From the NCBI GenBank assembly GCA_949130495.1, contig OX422214.1, positions 250,360,187 through 250,424,186 on the forward strand: a DNA stretch of 64,000 bases. Direction: 5' to 3'. This document shows positions 11,800 to 23,134 of this stretch, piece by piece. Each line of letters begins with the position of its first letter. Position 1 is the first letter of the stretch. The notes beneath the pieces are model-generated. The model searched no databases. It saw nothing but the letters and a program-made list of their open reading frames with translations, and had not been told where the DNA came from. The position numbers and the translations under genes were made by a program. The DNA comes from Sambucus nigra. Its lineage: Eukaryota > Streptophyta > Magnoliopsida > Dipsacales > Adoxaceae.

Positions 11800-13460
11800 T
11801 ATAAGGACACAAATTTCCAATTGAGTCCATTTATAGTTTTGGCTCAATTCTGGACAAAAACATTTTTTCATAGGATTGTATTTAATTGTAATATTCTCAA
11901 GCCTATGAAGAGTTTGTTGAAGACGTAGAGGCAAAGAGCATAAAGCTTCATCATCATGCCGGTGTCGTGCCTCGTTTCTATATCATCAACAACAGTGGTT
12001 CCATGCTCCCAAGGTATGAATGCAATGCTATATATATATATATATAGGATCTTGGAACATGTTTATTGGGTGTTAGGTTTAACTAAAACTGCGTTTTAAT
12101 TTCAGAAAGAATTAATTAAAATTTTAAATAAAGTTAAAAAGTTTTAGAGCTAAAATGAATATTTTCTGACTTTCTGGCACGTTGTTCGAAGCACACTGTA
12201 ATCTCGTTCGAACGAGATTACAATATCGTTCGAACGAACTGGCATCTCGTTCGAACGAGATTGCCAGGTCATTCGAACAAGACTTCTAACGAAATTCCAT
12301 TTTCACCACTGGAACCTCGTTAGTAATGTCGTTTGAACGAAATGCCAAAGTCGTTCGAACGAGAACCAATGTCGTTCGAACGACTTTCCAGGCAGGAACA
12401 GTTTTTTGACAGTTTTTGGCAGTTTTCTCCCATGATCTCCACTTCTTTCCCCACTATCTTTTCACAGCATAACTATGTGCGGGAATCACTTTTGATTGAC
12501 AATCTTTTTCATATCCTATTAACTCCTAGAGAGTGTTTTGAGAGCAAAATCTAATAGAGAAAAAGATCATGTTTTGAGTGAGTTTTTTTTTCAAAGTGAA
12601 AAATTTATACCACTCTAGTTTACACCCAAATAAGTTTATTCCAAGTTCTCATATACATATATCTTGCTTGGAGTTTGGCACCGATTTTCTCTACACTGAA
12701 TTGAAGAGAAGTTTGCATTGATTTACCCACTTGGAGAAAGGCTCATAGTTCGGGTGACGGTGACCATATAAAGTCCGATCGGTGGATTCCGAGACCGCGG
12801 TGGAGCTCCAAGGTTATCCGCTAAGAAGACGCGTCTACAAGAAGAAGCATAGAGGCTTGAGAGGGATTGAGTCGTGTGATGTAAGTCTTTTGTCTTGTAT
12901 TTGTAAATCTGTATCTAGTGGATTTGTGTCTAGGGCCGTCCGAGGTTGTTTCCCGTTGTGAGTTTTTCCTCGTACATCGGCGCGTCGTGTGATATTGTTT
13001 AATTTTATCTTGCTATATCACCTAGATGCATGCTTAGGACTAAAAGATAAAATTAGTTCAAAATCACAATCTATTTAATTTGGTGAAAATCTAATGTTTG
13101 GGTATGTTCAATTTAATTCAAGTGCAAAATTACTTTATCTAGATAACATGCAAGTTTAACTTGAATTGGATTGATGTGTGTTTAAGTCGAAATGAAAATT
13201 GCGTGTGTAATTTTAATTTCACTTTTAGTTTAGTTTTATTTTTTTCATAAGTGCAAATTCTAGGACTTGAATTAATTGGTTTAAGTGAATTTAATATTTG
13301 TGTGTGTTTCATTAATTTTCACTTGTGTCTAATTTTAATTTGTTTAAGAAATTAAAATTTGCTTTTAATAGTTGAGCCATCACTCTTCGCTTCGTCATTC
13401 AAAAAGGGAAATTATTGTTGACGAATATTAAAATCGGGGGGGCCTCGTAGGCGACTTTCA
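11800..13460 (+). repeat. 5' LTR of the Copia TR-GAG element
   Basis: This direct repeat matches 20139-21801 at roughly 96-98% identity by eye. It contains a TA microsatellite (about 12030-12047), a cluster of TTCGAA-centred palindromes (12182-12390), and a downstream leader with ATCCGCTAAGAAGACGCG-type sequence. It ends GGCGACTTTCA immediately before the PBS. Confidence 0.85.
12182..12390. repeat. Cluster of TTCGAA-centred palindromes in the Copia LTR
   Basis: At least five CGTTCGAACG-type palindromes occur in about 210 bp, including CTCGTTCGAACGAG twice, interspersed with CTTCTAACGA and CTCGTTAG motifs. It is followed by TTTTTTGACAGTTTTTGGC. The same two motifs form a cluster in the gypsy family-A LTR at 28388-28632. 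The second LTR has its copy at 20518-20730. Confidence 0.9.
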
Positions 13461-13463
13461 AAT

Positions 13464-13476
13464 TGGTATCAGAGCC
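13464..13476 (+). other. Primer-binding site of the Copia element
   Basis: TGGTATCAGAGCC lies 3 bp after the 5' LTR and is complementary to the 3' end of initiator tRNA-Met. Confidence 0.9.
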
Positions 13477-13526
13477 AAAGCGATAAATTATTTCGTTAAA
13501 GATCCTTTAAATAATTTTTGGCTAAA

Positions 13527-15405
13527 ATGGAATTTCCCCATTTTTAAAATTTTCTATTTCGATGGTTCTAACTACCCGTATTGGAAAGCGCGAATGAAAT
13601 CGGCACTTAAATCTATCGATGAAAGGGTTTGGATGTCTATAGTTAACGGGTGGTCTCCACCAACTCATTTAGTTGAAAATGAACGTGTTTCCAAACCGGT
13701 TGATAGATGGACTGAGAATGATTTTAAACTTTCAAATTTTAATTCCCGTGGTTTAAATGCCTTGTTTAGCGCTATCACACCGGAAGAATTCCGACGTGTT
13801 ATGACGTGTGAGACCGCTAAAGAAGGGTGGAATATTTTACAATTAACTCATGAAGGAACTAGTGTCGTTAAGGCTTCGAAACTCCAAAACCTCACCACTC
13901 AATTTGAAACTATCAAAATGAACGACGATGAAACTTTTGATGAATTTTATGCTAGACTTTTAGACATTGTTAATTCATCTTTTAACTTGGGAGAGAAAAT
14001 ACCCGACAACCGAGTTGTAAAGAAAATTTTAAGGTCTCTTCCTGATAGATTTATCCCTAAAGTGACCGGTTTTAATTCTTTACCAACTTTAGCCTCTACT
14101 TCCCTCTAAAATTGAAAAGAAAATTGAAAATGGCGTTGCTTTAAAAGTCTGAAAAGAGGTCAAACAAGTAGTAGAGAGTGAGAGGGATGGTGACTCGGAA
14201 GACATGACTTTATTTGCTCGTAAATTTAGAAAATTTCTTAAATTTAACAAAGATAAATTCAAAAATGATTCTAAGAAATTTGAAACTCCTAAGTATGACA
14301 AAATTGAGAAGATCCCTAAACCTATTAATGAAAATTTAAATAGGGACGAGTCTAATAGGTGTTTTGGTTGTGAGGGTTATGGCCATAGGGCTTCTGGGTG
14401 ACCCACTAAACTAAGGAAAGAGGGTAAATGACCCATTTCATATAATGCAACCCTTAGTGATAGTGATAAGGAAGAGGGACCCGATTCCCCCACTAAGCCA
14501 AATTTTGTGGCTTTTATGGCTAGTCATGTGAGCACCGAAAGTGAATCTTCTCATGAAGATACTCAAACTCATGACACTTTCGAGGTCAAAGTTTTGATTC
14601 CCTTGTTTTTTATGATAGTGAGAGTGGAGAAGAAAGAGAGAGTGAAAATGAAGAAGAGGTTAATGTGAGTGAACTTCAAAATGCTTTTCAAGAACTTTAT
14701 GAAGAATCTATTAAATTGAAAAGAGCTAATTTGAAGTTAGAAGCTTGTTTAAGAGAGAGTGTCAAGGTCGTTGATGAAAATGCTTTAATAGAAAATGCTT
14801 TAATAGAAGACCTTAGGACACGTGAGAATCTTGAATATATAGAAGGCGAGAGAGATACCCTTAAGGGATTAATGGAAACCTTGAAAAAGGGGCTTCTTGT
14901 TTTTGAAGAGCGAAATGTTTTATTAGAGTCTAACATTTTAGAATTGCAAAATAAATTAAAAGACTCTAGTAATTTCAAATTTGATTTGGAGTGTCGTTCA
15001 TAAAAATTAGATAAAATCTTAGGAACGGTCCAAATTAAAAATGACATGTGTGGTTTAAGCTTCAATACTTGTAATGAATCTACTCATAAAGCCAAAACCA
15101 ACATTTTAGGAGAATCCACTAGGAAAGCTTTTAGAGATCACTCCATAGGTAAATCTTTTCGACATGTTTTTACTTGTACACATTGTGGTCGAAAAGGTCA
15201 TCTTAGGAAATTTTGTTTTGATCTTAAACAAATTCCTAGAAAATCCCAAAGTAAAGCAACCAATGTATTTAAAATTCCTACACCCCAAGATAGTCATTCT
15301 TCATTAATTTGGGTTAGGAAGTCCGACTTGGTTGCCTTGCAAAATAGGTTTTTTTATTCTCATTTACTTTCACATGCTTCCTCCCTTGCTAAATCTAAAG
15401 GATGA
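13527..15405 (+). pseudogene. Copia gag-like polyprotein with two zinc knuckles, disrupted
   Basis: The frame carries the Copia Gag N-terminus FDGSNYPYWKARMKS (from 13558), followed by the UBN2-type helical region with TAKEGWNIL, FETIKMNDDETFDEFYARL and KKILRSLPDRF. A first CCHC knuckle near 14362-14400 (CFGCEGYGHRASG) lacks its fourth cysteine, which is a TGA stop. A leucine/lysine/glutamate-rich coiled-coil segment follows at 14665-15000. A second, complete CX2CX4HX4C knuckle (CTHCGRKGHLRKFC) lies at about 15175-15217. The likely start ATG at 13527 is one base out of frame with the body, near a T-run. Further breaks are a frameshift at about 14100, a TGA near 14149, stops near 14400 and 14428, and a TAA at 15001. 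Gag would build the cytoplasmic particle and bind RNA. It is not followed by pol. Confidence 0.75.
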
Positions 15406-16912
15406 ATGTGTTAGTGTTAGCATACATTACCTTTTGTACCTCATGTTATATCATTATGCTAATTGTATGCTTGTTTAATCATTTTCTAGTTTATGCCCCA
15501 TGCTTAATCACATGCTAGAATAATGATTTTTGTTTAATATTTTGTATTTTATTTCTTCATTTTGTTTACATTAAATGAAAAATACAAAAATATTTTTGTT
15601 TATCATTTGGGTTTTTATCTCTTGGTAATTTAAGCTTAATGAAAAATTCAAATGATTTTTGTTTGTGTTTTGAGTAATTTTTTTATTTTGGGTTAAAAAA
15701 TGTCATCAACTCAAATTGATTTTATTTTGTGTGTATTTTGGTTTGACACACTTTAAGTGGCATATACTTGTGTTTGTATCCCTCCTTTAATGCTCTCATG
15801 TGGCTAGAACTTTTGGTTTAGATTATCAATCCTTATTATGTTCTTTACGATGCTTACATGGAGTAGTTGGATTTTGTATTGATTTAAATGGATTCTATTT
15901 TTATATGCCTCAATTCACACATGCAAGAGCTCTTTTGAAATTTTAACTTCATATGTATATTTGAGCTATGTGAGGTTTTCTCCTTCCAATCTTGTCATCT
16001 ACATATTTGTGACTTATGAGGACTAGTGCATGTCAAAATCCGTTGCACGTGAGATTTGTGTGAAAAATGAAAACATGATAAATATAAATGTGCATGGGGA
16101 AGGGGAAGGGCCCCGAAAGGACTAAGTGATCCTTTGCGATTTTAAGCCACTGTTTTGAATGGACCTAAAAGAAATACGTGGTCCAAAGGCCTAAAAACAT
16201 AAATGGCACTAAAAGAAAAATAATTGCCAAGGCCTATGTTTGATTGATATAATCATTCAAAATTAATATAAATGCTTATTGAGGGAGATTGGATGGTATA
16301 TCAACGGCTTGCACAATGTCCGTTTATCGTAGTTGCGTATCTCATGTCATGACTCTATTGGTTTGTATAATCATCAATATGCTAGGCTTGTATGCATTGT
16401 GTATGTTTGTTCATTGAGTTCAATCTATATTGTCACATGAGGGTATATTCAAATGTAATGAAGTTTGCAATCAAATGAGAACTCCGTGAACATATTTTTA
16501 AGTGATTGGGTCTATATTTAATCGTTACTAGTTCAAACCCCAACACTTTTATTTCCATGTGACACATTTTTGCTATACGAGTGTGAAAGACTCCTATTAT
16601 ATATTGTATTTTGTGTCATGTGTGTGTTTATATCTATATATATATGCAAGTGCTTTATTAGTATTTTCTAGTATATATATATATGATATTTTTTGTCTTT
16701 GCCTTGCCTTCTAGTCCATCCATGCTTATACTTAATTATGCTCATATGTTCTTTATCCTTTCCCTATTCCTGAACAAAAAGGGGGAGAATGATAGGGGGA
16801 GAAATGGTATCTAATCCTATTATTATCGTATCTTCGTTTAAGGGAGATTTATCTTAGGGGGAGACGTCTTTCTAAGTTGATCATACTTGATAAAGGGGAG
16901 AATTAATTTAGG
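15406..16912. other. Non-coding interior of the Copia TR-GAG element
   Basis: T-rich sequence without recognisable protein domains. At 16770-16915 several GGGGGAGA/GGGGAG runs occur, resembling repeated polypurine-tract sequences near the 3' end of SIRE-type elements. TA repeats occur near 16630-16685. No gene is seen. Confidence 0.6.
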
Positions 16913-16917
16913 GGGAG

Positions 16918-19892
16918 TGTGACACCCCGACAAATTAAATACCGGGTAGCTACTCCTTTATTAAATTAATTCAAAATGCCAAGTTGGCTCAGTTAATAGC
17001 ATCACTGTCGAAAACATTTTATTATTTCTAACCACCTAGTATTTAAAAAGTAAGTTGCCAAATTTTAATTAAAGTACGATTAACATGCAACAAGTGTAAT
17101 GAAGAAATAACTAACACCATTCACCATACTGAAGTAAAACGAATAACCATCACAAAAGAGTAAATAAAGTCTGGAGGAAAACTCCTCACTACAAATCCCA
17201 CAACTGATAAGTAAACCGAAAAACTAAAACAGTACATGCCAAAGTCTGAAAACTGTAAATAGAAAGATGTCTAATAGAAATGGGCAACATGCCCTACAAC
17301 TGATAGATAATAACTCTGGAATCCAAAAGATCGAAGCGTCTACAAGCAAAGTCCCTGTAGCTTCCACAAACAGCTACAGCTCGTCACCTGAATGAGTATC
17401 CTATGCTTGGTGTCCCTGTGGCTGGGCACCTAAAATGGTTTTACAAGAAAAAGATTTGAAAAGCAAACGGGTCAGAGCCCGAATGTGGAGTTATATTTTA
17501 AAAACCTGCAAGTTCTTTAAAGACATTTAAAACATTAAAGGCAAAGTGCATGTTAGGACGTACACTCACATGATATTCTCACCTCTCGTCTAACTGTGCA
17601 CTCCTAACGTAAGTACCCATCTACAACGATATAAACCACTAGCTAAGTGACATCATAACTAGCTAGACTGTAATAGTTTCTACCCTTATTACCCGGTTCT
17701 ATTAACATATAACGCTCGTAATTAGATAGGGATTTAATGTAAACTCAGATGCTTCAATATGCAATATATTTCTCTATCAGCTAATTCATTATATTTATCG
17801 AAACAATACCGTAATTATATTCACATCATTAACATGAAGGTTCTCATTAATTAAGTGTATATTATTCACATCATAAATATACAATACGAGCACCCCAAGA
17901 ACTAAGCTGCGGTGCACACATACTCTGCTATCCATCCCGGTACATCACGTACATAAGGATCACATATTCCGAATCTCTCAGGAATAGTTCAGATAACACA
18001 AATCACAAATAGTGGAGGCGAACACAGTCACATCACATGGGTCACGTACATACCTACGCTCCCACGATCAGCGGACTTATTAACATCCCAATAAGTCTTT
18101 CTCTGACCTATGTTCATCGAGGTACCAGTCTATATCCCCCCCGTAGGCACACAAGGATTAGAGGGTCCTAAGCGAACGCAACCTCCCGTGATAGCAAGTA
18201 TGGTAGGTATGTCATACACACAATCCATATACCAATACTAAGTAAACACACGTCTTAGTAATACTGTATTTTAATCGTAGTACATATTCTCATACTAACT
18301 ATATTTATCACAATTTGTACTATTCCGGTTTGTAATCATACGCGCCATAATTTTCTCACGTCGAAGTAGACACTCACGTCTCAACCCAAACCGTCCATGT
18401 AATACAACTCTCGTATGTAAATTCCTTCTCATAAATACCCAAATGTCCCAATCCTATCATTACTACATCTACGGAATGATATCTATGTCCTCGAATAAGT
18501 TTACGGAACTCCAATAATCAAAACAGTCCAAAATGGCCCAAACTGCCGGCTCGTTAGAAGTCTCGTTCGAACGAGACTGTTCGAACGAGTTTGGACTGTC
18601 AGCTCGTTAGAAGTTTCGTTCGAACGAGGCTGTTCGAACGAGATCCAGTTCGTTCGAATGAACTGTCCCTTCTAACGATATCTCATTCGAACGAGATATC
18701 GAACGAAATCCCTACTCGTTAGCAACGACTGGTCAACTCGTTAGAAGCTCGTTCGAACGAGTTCGTTCGAACGACCTGGGGACTGCTTCTAACGACTGAC
18801 CAGTTTCGGCCCAGATTTTTCCCCAATTCGTTTTTCATCCATTTTAACACCTAAAATCTTCTAAACTAAGTCCCAACAATCGTTTAAAGGTCTATAATCA
18901 ATACTAAACACATATAGTCACATCCTAACATGTTTTTAAGGGATAAATCCACCCTAACATCAATTAAATTTACAAATTTCTGCACTTTTTCCCAATAACT
19001 CAAGAACATGAACCCTAACTTTATATCATCATAAAATCCCAGAATTTAATTCGTTTATATTTCTTCTAATCACAATTATTATGAGAGAAATCATCTACCT
19101 ATCATTCTACACGCAATTCTCTTCAAATTTTCAAGTTCTAAACTCCAACTACATGGGTTTCCATTCAATCTTTCAAGAACAATCAAAATTCTTCAATTTC
19201 TAACATGGAAAAGACATTCTCTGAATTTAAATGGAATAAAGTCACTTGCCTTGGCTTGATTTCTGATTTTGGTGTAGGTTTGATGAAGTTTTCTGCAGAA
19301 TTTCTTCTCTCCAAGCTCCTTCTCCAATGGTGGCTTAAGGTGGCTAGGGTTTGATTTGGGGAACTTAGAAAACCTAAATGATAACCTACGTAGCCTTCTA
19401 GGTTAATATGGGTTGGTTATGGGCTTAGTGGGTCAAATCCACATAAGATTTAATTAACCAATTTTCGTCACTTTTAATACCTCAAAATGTAAAATTACCA
19501 AAATACCCTTTAAGTTGCCGGTATGGCCTAAAAATATCCCGGGACCCAAACTATACCCCCGGCTAGTGTTTTCTGACTATCTCGACCCTTCCGAACGCGT
19601 TGGCGCACTCAAAATGACCATACGGTTTATAGATTTTAAATTCACTTTTATTATCAAAATATTACACCGTGACGCGACGGTCCCACACGTCTCAACAAAA
19701 TTTCTAAAATGCCGTCTATCAATCTCACGACAAATTTTATAATACCAAATACATATATCAAAACATGTATGCACATAATCAAATACCAACTCGCATCTCG
19801 TTAGTATTTATAATCCGGATTAATTTCCAATTAATACGCATTTAATTAATTAATCCCAAAAATAAATATAGTCAAAAGTACGGGGTATTACA
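16918..19892 (-). mobile_element. Solo LTR of Tekay family A
   Basis: It begins TGTGACACCCCGAC and ends GGGGTATTACA (plus reading), and is flanked by perfect 5-bp duplications GGGAG at 16913-16917 and 19893-19897. Its reverse complement matches the 5' LTR of element A (27292-30262) over its whole length (2975 against 2971 bp), including the hairpin CGGGTCAGAGCCCG (17468-17481). No internal region or second LTR is present, so this is a solo LTR left by LTR-LTR recombination after insertion into the Copia element. Confidence 0.9.
18545..18800. repeat. TTCGAA palindrome cluster in the solo family-A LTR
   Basis: Repeated CTCGTTCGAACGAG-type palindromes alternate with CGTTAGAAG / CTTCTAACG motifs. 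The cluster corresponds to 28388-28632 in element A but differs in number and spacing of units. Confidence 0.9.
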
Positions 19893-20126
19893 GGGAGTTA
19901 TTATTTAATTGCATTTAATATTTTGATATTCCCTATGCGTGTAATGTGTTTGCTTAAGTGTGCAGGAATTATTTTTAAAGCTGCAACTTTCAACGGCAAA
20001 GATTGTTGATCCATTGAGTTGTTTGAGTCAAGCATTGTATTTTTATTTTGGGTGGGACTTTCTATTAGTCTCGTAGAGCTTGACGGCCCTCTAGGATTTT
20101 TGTTTGGTTTTTGTCCCGGAATAGCC

Positions 20127-20137
20127 AAAGGGGGAGA
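20127..20137 (+). other. Polypurine tract of the Copia element
   Basis: AAAGGGGGAGA lies directly upstream of the 3' LTR start at 20139, as expected for the plus-strand primer. Confidence 0.8.
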
Positions 20138-20138
20138 T

Positions 20139-21801
20139 TTTTAAGGACACAAATTTCCAATTGAGTCCATTTATAGTTTTGGCTCAATTCCGGACAAAAA
20201 TATTTTTTCATAGGATTGTATTTAATTGTAATATTCTCAAGCCTATGAAGAGTTTGTTGAAGACATAGCGGCAAAGAGTATAAAGCTTCATCATCATGCC
20301 GGTTTCATACCTCGTTTCTATGTCATCAACAGTGGTTTCATGCTCCCAAGGTATGAATGCAATTATATATATATATATATAGGACCTTGGAACATGTTTA
20401 TTGGGTGTTAGGTTTAACTAAAACTGCATTTTAATTTCAGAAAAAATTAATTAAAACTTTAAATAAAGTTAAAAAGTTTTGGAGCTAAAATGAATATTTT
20501 CTGACTTTCTGGCACGTTGTTCGAAGCACACTGTAATCTCGTTCGAATGAGATTACAATGTCGTTCGAACGAACTGGCATCTCGTTCGAACGAGATTGCC
20601 AGGTCGTTCGAACAAGACTTCTAACGAAATTCCATTTTCACCACTGGAACCTCGTTAGTAATGTCGTTCGAACGAAATGCCAAAGTCGTTCGAATGAGAA
20701 CCAATGTCGTTCGAACGACTTTCCAGGAGGGAACAGTTTTTTGACAGTTTTTGGCAGTTTTCTCCCATAATCTCCACTTCTTTCCCCACTATCTTTTCAC
20801 AGCATAACTATGTGCGGGAATCACTTTTGATTGACAATCTTTTTCATATCCTACTAACTCCTAGAGAGTGTTTTGAGAGCAAAATCAAATAGAGAAAAAG
20901 ATCATGTTTTGAGTGAGTTTTTTTTTTTCAAAGTGAAAAACTTATACCACTCTAGTTTACACCCAAATAAGTTTATTCCAAGTTCTCATATACATATATA
21001 TTGCTTGGAGTTTGGCACCGATTTTCTCTACACTGAATTGAAGAGAAGTTTGCATTGATTTACCCACTTGGAGAAAGGCTCCTAGTTCGGGTGACGATGA
21101 CCATATAAAATCCGATCGGTGGATTTTGAGACCTCGGTGGAGCTCCAAGGTTATCCGCTAGGAAGAGGTGTCTACAAGAAGAAGCGTTGAGGCTTGAGAG
21201 GGATCGAGTCGTGTAATGTAAGTCTTTTGTCTTGTAATTGTAAATCCGTATCTAGTGGATTTGTGGCTAGGGCCATCCGAGGTTATTTTCCGTTGTGGGT
21301 TTTTCCTCGTACATCGGCGTGTCGTGTGATATTGTTTAATTTTATCTTGCTATATCACCTAGATGCATGCTTAGGACTAAAAGATAAAATTAGTTCAAAA
21401 TCACAATCTATTTAATTTGGTGCAAATTTAATGTTTGGGTATGTTCAATTTAATTCAAGTGCAAAATTACTTTATCTAGATAACATGCAAGTTGAACTTG
21501 AATTGGATTAATGTGTGTTTAAGTCGAAATGAAAATTGTGTGTGTAGTTTTAATTTCACTTTTAGTTTAGTTTTATTTTTTTCATAAGTGCAAATTCTAG
21601 GACTTGAATTAATTGGTTTTAGTGAATTTAATATTTGTGTGTGTTTCATTAATTTTCACTTGTGTTTAATTTTAATTTGTTTAAGAAATTAAAATTTTCT
21701 TTTAATAGTTGAACCATCACTCTTCGCTTTCGCATTCAAAAAGGGAAATTATTATTGACGAATATTAAAATCGGGGGGGCGGGGCTCGTAGGCGACTTTC
21801 A
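20139..21801 (+). repeat. 3' LTR of the Copia TR-GAG element
   Basis: This is the second copy of the 1.66-kb LTR, ending GGCGACTTTCA and followed by TSD CATTA at 21802-21806. It includes the palindrome cluster at about 20518-20730. Differences from the 5' copy are scattered substitutions and small indels. Confidence 0.85.
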
Positions 21802-21806
21802 CATTA

Positions 21807-22266
21807 ACTAGACAATATTCTAGTTTTGAGGGTGCACCATATGTTATGGGACACAAGTAATCCCAATTAGGACATATGACACCATAGGTTATTTGACACA
21901 TGGATCCACACTATAATTGACATGTGGCGACCCACTTAGGTTGGTTTTCTCTATAAATATGCCTTACCCCCATACATTTTAGGGGGAGACTTCTTTGGAA
22001 GATAAGAGTTTATTTGTCTTTAAAGTTTTAAGAAGAGTTTTAGAGAGAGTTTGAAGAAGAGTTTTAAAGAGTTGGTTTGAGATGAGTTTCTCCACCTCTC
22101 ACCTCTCCGAGTTCCACCATAATGAGTTTTTAGACAAATAGTATGAACCTACGATGTACGTTGACTTTGATTCCGATTGTGACGAATACATAGGTGTAAC
22201 CGAAGTTGCTCAAGTCAAACACATGAAAAAATTGGGTGTTTTCTCATTTTAAACTTCCCTCTTACA
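21807..22266 (+). mobile_element. LTR of element G, right part
   Basis: This continues the LTR begun at 11649. It carries a TATA-like TATAAATA at 21952-21959 and ends CCCTCTTACA. Immediately after comes TTGGCGACTCTATTGGGGAG, a PBS-like sequence of the type used by some plant gypsy elements. This supports a 5' LTR in plus orientation. The body of G is not recognisable beyond about 22.7 kb. Confidence 0.5.
21952..21959 (+). promoter_or_regulatory. TATA-like box in LTR G
   Basis: TATAAATA lies about 315 bp before the LTR end, a plausible core promoter position for an LTR. Position and sequence are the only evidence. Confidence 0.4.
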
Positions 22267-22754
22267 TTTGGCGACTCTATTGGGGAGGTATTAATGATTT
22301 TTATCATGTAACGCTTAATTTGTAATCGGAAAAGTGGATGGAGACAGAGAAAAGAGGTTAACAAGAGCAACTTTCTTCTTCAACATTTATGAGAGAAGTT
22401 AAACTTGATTTCAAATAAGAAATCTAATCTATGTGTTTTATGATCTTATATGCTTTATATAGAGGAATCGTGTGTGGTATATTTATATTCATATGTTAGC
22501 TGACATTTTCATACACACCCATATATCACGATATGAGCATTGATTACTTTGGTTATAAAAAACCATTACACCAACTGTTAAGGACAAAGTTATGATTGTG
22601 CTTATTTAAATGACTATTGTTATTTTAGAAATAAAGGAAGAGTTTGATATCCTGAGTTGAAGTTATATTTGTCAGTATATAAACATATAACTTACTCCCT
22701 CTGTCAAAAAACTGCTGATTGGACTAAAACGTTTGGCAGAAGCCAATAATATAA
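22267..22754. other. Internal remnant of element G
   Basis: It starts with the PBS-like TTGGCGACTCTATTGGGGAG at about 22268. The remaining sequence is A/T-rich with no gag or pol motif. No gene is seen. Confidence 0.35.
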
Positions 22755-23131
22755 GGCCATCGCCAGTGGGATAGGCTAAAAGATACATTTTTTAGTTTAC
22801 ATTTTTCGGATGTTGCACACAGTAGGAGAGGGTAGTTGTGATGCACAAGTTTATGTGGAGGCCTTGGACGGACGAATGTCAGCCGTCCAAGGCGGGACGG
22901 ATGATTGACACCTATTCCGCTAGCTGGGATTGTTTTTTTTTTTTTTAAATAGAGGCTTGGACGGTTGACATTCTCCCATCCAGCCATGGGGCCCATTTAC
23001 ACATCGTCTATAGACAATGTAAATTTACACATCCTTTACATTTTCTCTCACCAGAAAATGTATTTTTTTATGCCCACTTTGAAGGAAAACAATGTAAACT
23101 TAGACTTTAACATATCCCACTGGAGATGGCC
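22755..23131. mobile_element. PIF/Harbinger-like MITE
   Basis: Terminal inverted repeats are GGCCATCGCCAGTGGGAT on the left and, as reverse complement of the right end, GGCCATCTCCAGTGGGAT (17 of 18 identical). A TAA duplication flanks it (22752-22754 and 23132-23134). Length is 377 bp with no coding capacity. A 3-bp TAA/TTA target duplication and GGCC-starting ends fit the Tourist/PIF-Harbinger type; the superfamily is inferred. Confidence 0.75.
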
Positions 23132-23134
23132 TAA

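Larger units (their letters stand above)
11800..21801 (+). mobile_element. Non-autonomous SIRE-like Copia element (TR-GAG type)
   Basis: The element has 1661- and 1663-bp LTRs, a PBS matching initiator tRNA-Met (13464-13476), a gag-like coding region (13527-15405), about 1.5 kb without coding capacity, and a polypurine tract AAAGGGGGAGA (20127-20137) just before the 3' LTR. There is no protease, integrase, RT or RNase H. With the nested solo LTR removed, the internal part is only about 3.7 kb. Repeated GGGGGAGA stretches at 16780-16915 resemble the 3' part of SIRE-type elements. A 5-bp TSD (CATTA) flanks it. LTR-flanked elements that keep only gag are known as TR-GAGs and depend on relatives for mobilisation. 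The LTR tips are slightly decayed (TATAAGG and TTTTAAGG at the starts instead of TG). Confidence 0.8.
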
